Of a stretch of 20,769 nt of DNA, positions 15,748-20,769 are shown in pieces. Source of the DNA: Deltaproteobacteria bacterium (lineage in GTDB: Bacteria; Bdellovibrionota; UBA1018); assembly GCA_013286765.1 (NCBI GenBank), contig JABDFB010000033.1:1-20769 (forward strand). The letters are read 5' to 3'. Each line of letters starts with the position of its first letter. The first letter of the stretch is position 1. A program made the translations under genes and the position numbers. Under the pieces are notes generated by a model. It ran no database searches and was not told the DNA's origin. It was given only the letters and a program-made list of their open reading frames with translations.

Positions 15748-17533
15748 TTTGCTTCTGTAATTTTTCTTGGAGTTCACGTTCTTTCGCAGAGAGTTCCGAA
15801 AAGACGCGTTCCGCATCTTCCTGCTTCATTTTTTCAGATCGGAAATTATCCTTTCTCTGCTGCGACTGCTTATAAATGGGAACTTGTTGAGTCCCCTCTT
15901 TTTCCCCGTTTTGTGTTTCTCGTGGCTGCTTCCCTTGATTTTCATTTTGGCCCTTGTTTTCAGAATTCTTTTTTTCCTGTTGGCTTTTTTCCTCTTTCTG
16001 ATTCGCTTGGGCTTGTTGTTGCTGTTGCTGCTTTTGTTCTTTCATCTCTTTAAACAAAAGTTCCAGATTCTTTCTGGCGGACGCTTCTAGTCGTGGGTCC
16101 TGAGCTTTTTTGGCGTCACGGATGGCCGATAGATAAGCTTCCGTACCGCCCTTGAAGTCGCCCTTCTTTGCCAGGGCGCCTCCCAAATTATAATTGGACT
16201 TCGCCGACATACTACTGTCTCCGCGTACTCGCGCTAAATCCCCAGACCTCTTAAAAGTGTCAATTGCCTGGTCTAAATTTCCTGCTTCTTTCTGAACAAC
16301 TCCTTGATTGAAATCAAATTCAGGTCGATCCGGCTCAATAGCTTGCGCCGCACCAAATTTCTTAATCGCTTCCTCTATTTTGCCTTCCTTGAGAGCACTA
16401 ATTCCAGCCTGATTTTGAAGATACTCTTCCAAGGTTCGGGATTTTCTCGAGATTTCCGATGCATAACTGCTTTCAACAGCAAAACAAAATAGTAGAATTA
16501 CAGCAGCAAGTTTTCTAGCAGGCAACGTGAGTTCAATAAAAATCAGAACAATAGCAATCAACAGCGGGACTTGATAGCGTTCCTCATAAATCGTAAATCG
16601 TCTCTCGCTAATTTCTGATCGATTCAGCGACTTCAAATCTTGATACAAGTCGTTGATCTCTGATTCAGAGTTAGAAATAGTCCAGTACTTCCCACCCGCT
16701 TCAGAAGCCAAATCCGACAATACTTCAGAATGAAAATTACTAATAATCGGCTGCCCCGAGCGATCCCGTTTATAGCCTTGAGTTCTTCCATTCTCATCTT
16801 TTACCGGAATAGGTCCACCCTGGGCCGTACCTACACCAAGGACATAAAGACGAATCCCTTTCTTTCGAATGAGCTTCGCCACTTCATCAGCATGTCCTTC
16901 ATGATCTTCGCCATCTGAAATCACAATAATGCCGTGCGAGGCAGAATCGTTCCCTTCAGGAGATTGAATTCCTTCACCCCCTCGCTCTAAAGCTCTAACA
17001 GCGGTCTCTAACCCAGCGCCAATATCTGTTCCTTGTCCTTGAATGGAATCAGGACCGGTGGATAGCACCCTTTCTTTGAGGTAATCCAAATCAGTCGTTA
17101 GAGGCGATACTAGCGCCGAACTTCCCGCAAAAGCTACTAGCCCAACCCGATCTCCCTCCAATCGATCCATTAGCGTTTGAATAAAATGCTGAGCTTTTTT
17201 GTGACGACTTGGCACCACGTCTTCGACATTCATACTATTTGAGACGTCAAAAACTAACATGAGATCCAGCCCAGCCACTTTAACGACTTCATCATGGGTC
17301 CCATATTGAGGACGCGCTAAGGCAATAAGAATAAATGCAAAAGCTAATAGTCCCACCCGAGCCTTTCGAATACGAGCATTCGAATCCAGTGCGGGAATAA
17401 GGTTCATCCAAAGGGATTGACTCACAAACTGACTCAGCAGGAGACGTTTCTTTTTCTCACTCCACAAAAGAGTGAGATAAACAAGCGGTAGTAGGGCAAT
17501 AAGCCAGAGCCAATGCGGGGAAACAAATTTCAT
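15713..17533 (-). CDS. batB: Fused BatB-BatC: VWA-domain membrane protein with TPR tail
   Basis: A 606-aa protein joining two Bat components. The N-terminal half is BatB-like: two transmembrane helices (about 8-24 and 59-74), the LALARPQ-type motif ALARPQYGTHDE, then a VWA domain whose MIDAS begins D96VSNS100 and includes GQGTDIGAG and VISDGEDHEG. Two more hydrophobic segments follow near YQVPLLIAIVLIFIELTLP and KLAAVILLFCFAVESSYA. The C-terminal half is BatC-like, with TPR repeats (AGISALKEGKIEEAIKKF, FNQGVVQKEAGNLDQAIDTF, YNLGGALAKKGDFKGGTEAY) and a very Gln/Lys/Glu-rich tail. The start at 17533 is well supported: GGAGG lies 8 nt upstream and the ATG overlaps the batA stop as ATGA. An in-frame ATG at 17551 is less likely. 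Confidence 0.92.
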   Translation of the reverse strand: MKFVSPHWLWLIALLPLVYLTLLWSEKKKRLLLSQFVSQSLWMNLIPALDSNARIRKARVGLLAFAFILIALARPQYGTHDEVVKVAGLDLMLVFDVSNSMNVEDVVPSRHKKAQHFIQTLMDRLEGDRVGLVAFAGSSALVSPLTTDLDYLKERVLSTGPDSIQGQGTDIGAGLETAVRALERGGEGIQSPEGNDSASHGIIVISDGEDHEGHADEVAKLIRKKGIRLYVLGVGTAQGGPIPVKDENGRTQGYKRDRSGQPIISNFHSEVLSDLASEAGGKYWTISNSESEINDLYQDLKSLNRSEISERRFTIYEERYQVPLLIAIVLIFIELTLPARKLAAVILLFCFAVESSYASEISRKSRTLEEYLQNQAGISALKEGKIEEAIKKFGAAQAIEPDRPEFDFNQGVVQKEAGNLDQAIDTFKRSGDLARVRGDSSMSAKSNYNLGGALAKKGDFKGGTEAYLSAIRDAKKAQDPRLEASARKNLELLFKEMKEQKQQQQQQAQANQKEEKSQQEKKNSENKGQNENQGKQPRETQNGEKEGTQQVPIYKQSQQRKDNFRSEKMKQEDAERVFSELSAKERELQEKLQKQNAKTIQRTKDW

Positions 17534-18513
17534 GGCAAAAGCCTCCACCAAAACCGATCCAGAAAAAACCCAAGAAAAAAGACCAGCAGGCCGAATTTAA
17601 GTGGGGTCGGATATGTTTCGTCATATTTTACTTTATGCTTTGCCTTCATATCGCTTTTCTCGAGCTGATCGATCTCTGCAAAAACCGACTTTAATGTATC
17701 TTGATCAGTCACACGATAGAATTTCCCATTCGTGACTTTCGCAATTTGTTGTAGGAGTGCCGGATTTAAAGCGTTGTCAAACCACTGATAGGTAGTGACT
17801 TCATTACCTAAAATGGTCCTTGTTCGAATCGGCAGTTTAACCCGACCTTCACGGCCAATGGCAATAGTGTAAACACGAATGCCGAAACCTGCAGCCAACT
17901 CACCGGCTGTAGCTGGATCGACCTGTCCAATATTATTATCGCCGTCTGTTAGAAGAATAATAACTTTACTTTTCGCCTGAGAAGATTTGAGATGACGAGT
18001 TGCTAACGATAATCCGTCTCCGATTGCCGTTCCGTCTTTGAGCATCCCAATACTTGCCTGATGGAGCGCACTTAGAAGCAGGCCGTAGTCAAGAGTGGGT
18101 GGTGCAAGAGTTAATGGTTCTCCGCTAAAAATAACAAAACCGATCCGATCATTTTCGCGACCCTTGATGAATTTTTCAAACGTGTCCTTCGCAACATCGA
18201 TCCGTGAGCGCTCTGCTAAATCCTCGATGTTCATACTTGCTGAAACATCGAGCGCCATCAGAATATCAATTCCGCTAACCGTCCGGTCCGTCTGCTGATA
18301 GCTACTCTGAGGTCGAGCCAATGCAAAGACTAAAAAAATCAAACCAAAGTATTTTAAGAATAATTGAATCTTCAGCGGGTTTGGACTAGCGACGGATGCA
18401 GGAATCGGCACAGAGAAACCAACGGAAGCTATCTTATTGCGATACAACCAGACCCTATGAAACATCGGCAAAAGTAGAAGTATAAATAAATAGGGCCAAT
18501 CAGCTAGGTGCAT
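17530..18513 (-). CDS. batA: BatA: VWA-domain inner-membrane protein
   Basis: The 327-aa protein has the BatA architecture: two N-terminal transmembrane helices (about 6-22 and 51-67), the FALARPQ motif, a VWA domain with intact MIDAS D89VSAS93, the GTAIGDGL threonine loop and LLTDGDNN, and a C-terminal helix near FGLLVFFLGFFLDRF. The VWA domain should lie outside the cytoplasm or be held at the membrane, and bind a partner through a metal ion. The start has AGGAAG 9 nt upstream and lies inside the end of the preceding gene (14-nt overlap). The stop overlaps batB/C by 4 nt. Its close resemblance to the N-terminal half of the next gene indicates an old duplication. Confidence 0.94.
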   Translation of the reverse strand: MHLADWPYLFILLLLPMFHRVWLYRNKIASVGFSVPIPASVASPNPLKIQLFLKYFGLIFLVFALARPQSSYQQTDRTVSGIDILMALDVSASMNIEDLAERSRIDVAKDTFEKFIKGRENDRIGFVIFSGEPLTLAPPTLDYGLLLSALHQASIGMLKDGTAIGDGLSLATRHLKSSQAKSKVIILLTDGDNNIGQVDPATAGELAAGFGIRVYTIAIGREGRVKLPIRTRTILGNEVTTYQWFDNALNPALLQQIAKVTNGKFYRVTDQDTLKSVFAEIDQLEKSDMKAKHKVKYDETYPTPLKFGLLVFFLGFFLDRFWWRLLP

Positions 18514-19549
18514 GAGTGGTTGCTTCCTGTGGTAAAATTAGTGGTTCCGGTTGCCGTTTTGTTTTCCGAACAAACTCGCGACCTTTTTCGAGAAGATCTG
18601 CGCCTTCATGGTTGTCTGGAATATAATCGGTAAACTTAACGCGGTCCAGTTTCTCAAACAAACTGGATATATTTTCGACTTCCGTCTTCCCTCTTAAACT
18701 ATTAAGCATCTCTGCTGTCGTACATTCCAAAGCATCAAACTGAAATCGTTTGTCTATATATTCCTTCAAAATTTCTGAAATCCCGAAATAAAATATCTTG
18801 TACTCACCACGTTCAAGACACTTGCTCTTTTCTAGTTGAGCAAGAGCCAGTAAAGCTGCCGCGTCTTCACTGAGAGAAGGTTCGGCAATAGATACGGACC
18901 GAGGTTTCTTCTTCCTCCACAAGTAGATCAAGCCATAAATAACTGCAGTAAAAATAAGTAATCCCAAAATGCTCGACGTAACCACCGTCCACATGGGAAA
19001 ATCTAAACTTACAGGCGGCTCATCTGGCTCGGATTTATCTGGCTTCGGATCCTTTGGAGAAATCGCTGACTGCACTTCTAGCGCAAAAGGCCTTGTAAGG
19101 GCAATTGGCATTCCTTCCGAAGTTTTTAAAATCAAAGATGGCAAAACCAACTGTCCCGCTCTCAAGGGGTAGGCCAAGAATTTGACTACGCGGTCTTTCT
19201 TGGCTTTTTCACCCGCTGGTTCACCCACTGAGCCCACTACTTGCCAGCCTGATTCCGATAGAGCTTTTTCCGCCATCGACAAATCAAGAGTTGGAACCTC
19301 GGGCAGGTCTTCTGGCTTCGCCTTCACCACAAATTCTATCTCATCCCCGACATGGGCCCCAGTACCACCCCGCGATGCCCATTCCAAATCCAATTGAGGT
19401 AGCTCTGCACCTTCCGAAGCAGGACCTTCCAGAGCGGACTTGGCTGAATGGGTCAAAGATCGTCCCACAGAATCTCTAAGTCCCGCAATAGCCGCAAAAC
19501 TGCTTTGAAAAAATAGTACAAAAATTAGTGTGAAAAAAATTCGACTCAT
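18500..19549 (-). CDS. Bat-operon membrane protein with BatD-like C-terminal module (DUF4381-like position)
   Basis: A 349-aa protein with a signal peptide (about 1-19, FFTLIFVLFFQSSFA), a periplasmic beta-rich region (about 50-165, with GDEIEFVVKAKP and FLAYPLRAGQLVLPSL), a Pro/Asp/Lys linker, one transmembrane helix at about 188-210, and a cytoplasmic helical tail. The tail (AALLALAQLEKSKCLERGEYKIFYFGISEILKEYI...) has the pattern of the small cytoplasmic domains found in DUF4381 proteins and at the BatD C-terminus. Such a gene commonly stands between the DUF58 gene and batA in MoxR/Bat operons. A strong Shine-Dalgarno (AAGGA) precedes the ATG. The exact family name is not certain; the layout (signal peptide, beta region, helix, tail) is clear. 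Confidence 0.8.
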   Translation of the reverse strand: MSRIFFTLIFVLFFQSSFAAIAGLRDSVGRSLTHSAKSALEGPASEGAELPQLDLEWASRGGTGAHVGDEIEFVVKAKPEDLPEVPTLDLSMAEKALSESGWQVVGSVGEPAGEKAKKDRVVKFLAYPLRAGQLVLPSLILKTSEGMPIALTRPFALEVQSAISPKDPKPDKSEPDEPPVSLDFPMWTVVTSSILGLLIFTAVIYGLIYLWRKKKPRSVSIAEPSLSEDAAALLALAQLEKSKCLERGEYKIFYFGISEILKEYIDKRFQFDALECTTAEMLNSLRGKTEVENISSLFEKLDRVKFTDYIPDNHEGADLLEKGREFVRKTKRQPEPLILPQEATTHAPS

Positions 19550-19580
19550 CTTTATCCTTCTCTTAGATAAGGATCGTTCG

Positions 19581-20465
19581 TCAACGAAGCTTTCTTCTTC
19601 GTGATCTTGCGCGAAAAAAACGTACGACCGTGTCTGTATAGTCTTCCTCAGTCACTATTTGCAGGCGTTCAACACCTGTTCTGACAGTAGCTTTCGAATC
19701 TGCCTCAACTCGGCTGCGATATTCATCAAACCATTTCCTAAACTGATAAGATCCTGTGTCAACTAACACTTCCTCACCCGTTTCCGGATTACACATTAAC
19801 AATTGACCTACATCGGGAATATCAGACTCCCGTTGATCTTTGATTTGAACAGCCACCACATCATGTTTACTCGCTAATCGCATGAGCTGACGAGAATAAC
19901 CCTCAGCAATAAAGTCACTTAGAATAAAAATAATTCCTCGGTGCTTCATGATACGATCGGCTGCCTCGAGTGCACCTTCCAAATCGGTCCCTTTGGTTTT
20001 CGGAGAGTAGGCCAATAGATCCCTGATCAAACGAAGGACGTGCTTGCGTCCTTTTTTGGGAGGGACAATATACTCCACCTCGCCCGCAAACATCAGTACT
20101 CCCACGCGATCTCCGGTATGTGTTGCAGCATAAGCAAGCATCCCACCAATTTCCGCGACGATCTCTGATTTAAGTTTTCCTTGGGATCCAAAATTCTCGG
20201 AACCGGACACATCGACGACTAAAAAAACAATCAGTTCTCGCTCTTCGTCGTACTTCTTAATCTGAGGATCCCGGGATCGAGCGCTGACTCTCCAATCAAT
20301 ATGTCGAACATCATCACCCGGAACGTAGGGACGGTGTTCAGAGAATTGTACACCTGAACCTTTGAAGTGGCTTCGGTATTGCCCAGTCAAAACATCATCT
20401 ACTACTTTTCGAGTAGTAATCTCAATCAGCCGAACTTTTTGGAGAAGTTCCTTTGATAATAACAT
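19581..20465 (-). CDS. DUF58 / VWA-like protein of the MoxR-Bat operon
   Basis: A 294-aa cytoplasmic protein without hydrophobic helices. It carries the DUF58 hallmark near residues 27-65: GQYRSHFKGSGVQFSEHRPYVPGDDVRHIDWRVSAR. A VWA-like fold follows, with a MIDAS-type VVDVSGS, GDRVGVLMFAGEVE, KGTDLEGAL and FILSDF. DUF58 proteins are almost always encoded beside moxR and are taken to be partners of the MoxR ATPase; the molecular job is not established. It begins 2 nt after the moxR stop and is followed after 31 nt by the membrane protein gene. The C-terminus is strongly basic (FRARSRRRKLR). Confidence 0.93.
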   Translation of the reverse strand: MLLSKELLQKVRLIEITTRKVVDDVLTGQYRSHFKGSGVQFSEHRPYVPGDDVRHIDWRVSARSRDPQIKKYDEERELIVFLVVDVSGSENFGSQGKLKSEIVAEIGGMLAYAATHTGDRVGVLMFAGEVEYIVPPKKGRKHVLRLIRDLLAYSPKTKGTDLEGALEAADRIMKHRGIIFILSDFIAEGYSRQLMRLASKHDVVAVQIKDQRESDIPDVGQLLMCNPETGEEVLVDTGSYQFRKWFDEYRSRVEADSKATVRTGVERLQIVTEEDYTDTVVRFFRARSRRRKLR

Positions 20466-20467
20466 GT

Positions 20468-20769
20468 TTATGGGACTTCGACGTGTTCAAGAATTTTTCG
20501 TAAAATTTGTTCGCTATCAATTCCGTCGGCTTCCGCCTCGAATGTCACCATAATCCGATGCCGTAGCACATCAAAAGCAATAGATTTTACATCCTCCGGC
20601 GTCACAAACCCGCGGTGATGAATGAAAGCGTGAGCACGACTAGCCTTTGCTAAACCGAGCGTTCCTCTTGGCGAAGCTCCTACTTGAATTTGACTTTTGA
20701 GTTGGGGCAGTCCCATTTTTTCCGGAAACCGAGAAGTAAAAATGATCGAAAGAATATAATCTTTGATTT
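20468..20769 (-). CDS. moxR: MoxR-family AAA+ ATPase (C-terminal part; 5' end beyond the window)
   Basis: Only the last 100 residues are visible and the frame is open to the window edge. They match the MoxR lid domain: DYILSIIFTSRFPEK, then GLPQLKSQIQVGASPRGTLG with the sensor-2 arginine in GASPR, LAKASRAHAFIHHRGFVTPEDVK and DVLRHRIMVTFEAEADGI. Walker motifs must lie outside the window. An internal ATG at 20716 is not the true start. MoxR proteins act as chaperone-like ATPases that activate VWA-containing partners, here most likely the DUF58 protein and BatA/B. It heads, or is near the head of, the Bat operon. Confidence 0.94.
   Translation of the reverse strand, partial: IKDYILSIIFTSRFPEKMGLPQLKSQIQVGASPRGTLGLAKASRAHAFIHHRGFVTPEDVKSIAFDVLRHRIMVTFEAEADGIDSEQILRKILEHVEVP

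Noticed and set aside
15767..16090. 107-aa plus-strand frame rich in Leu and Phe that looks like a membrane protein
   Set aside because: It is the antisense of the Gln/Lys/Glu-rich tail of the BatB-BatC gene, and the hydrophobic codons arise from that low-complexity stretch.

Overview
The window is a dense stretch of chromosome, AT-leaning by eye, with no transposase, phage, tRNA, rRNA or CRISPR signal. Every gene but one is on the minus strand. Gene content and order suggest a delta-type Gram-negative, most likely Bdellovibrionota or a relative of Myxococcota. This rests on the type IV pilus gene order (from memory of the Myxococcus xanthus pil locus), the GSIII-type glutamine synthetase and the Bat operon. 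No species call is possible from sequence alone.

Region 1 (1-9888) is a type IVa pilus locus. Read in the minus-strand direction it runs pilB, pilT, pilC, then pilA on the opposite strand, then a TPR-like pilG, the ABC transporter pair pilH-pilI, prepilin peptidase pilD, an unrecognised single-pass membrane protein of 205 aa, and pilM cut by the window edge. This is the Myxococcus order B-T-C-(S-R)-A-G-H-I-D-M, but the pilSR two-component genes are absent, pilA is inverted, and one extra gene sits between pilD and pilM. Together the genes encode the extension and retraction motors, platform protein, major pilin, pilin-processing enzyme, a transporter linked to pilus assembly and the cytoplasmic base of the alignment complex.

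Region 2 (9949-11494) has ribF (FMN/FAD synthesis) and a small YkgJ-type cysteine-cluster protein, both oriented toward pilB. A candidate promoter lies just upstream. Beyond it is a striking 135-bp element, a nearly perfect 43/44-bp inverted repeat whose 48-nt centre can fold into two further hairpins. It separates this operon from the glutamine synthetase gene.

Region 3 (11495-13708) is a single 737-aa type III glutamine synthetase (GlnN).

Region 4 (13822-20769) is a Bat ('aerotolerance'-type) operon: moxR (3' part only), a DUF58 protein, a membrane protein with a BatD-like C-terminal module, batA, a fused batB/batC and batD. The genes are mostly overlapping or nearly abutting, which indicates co-transcription. 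A MoxR AAA+ ATPase is expected to act with the von Willebrand factor A (VWA) proteins at the cell envelope.

Most of the window is conserved core machinery. The parts least explained by known families are the long inverted-repeat element, the 205-aa gene inside the pil cluster and the small operator-like palindromes beside pilA and pilB.
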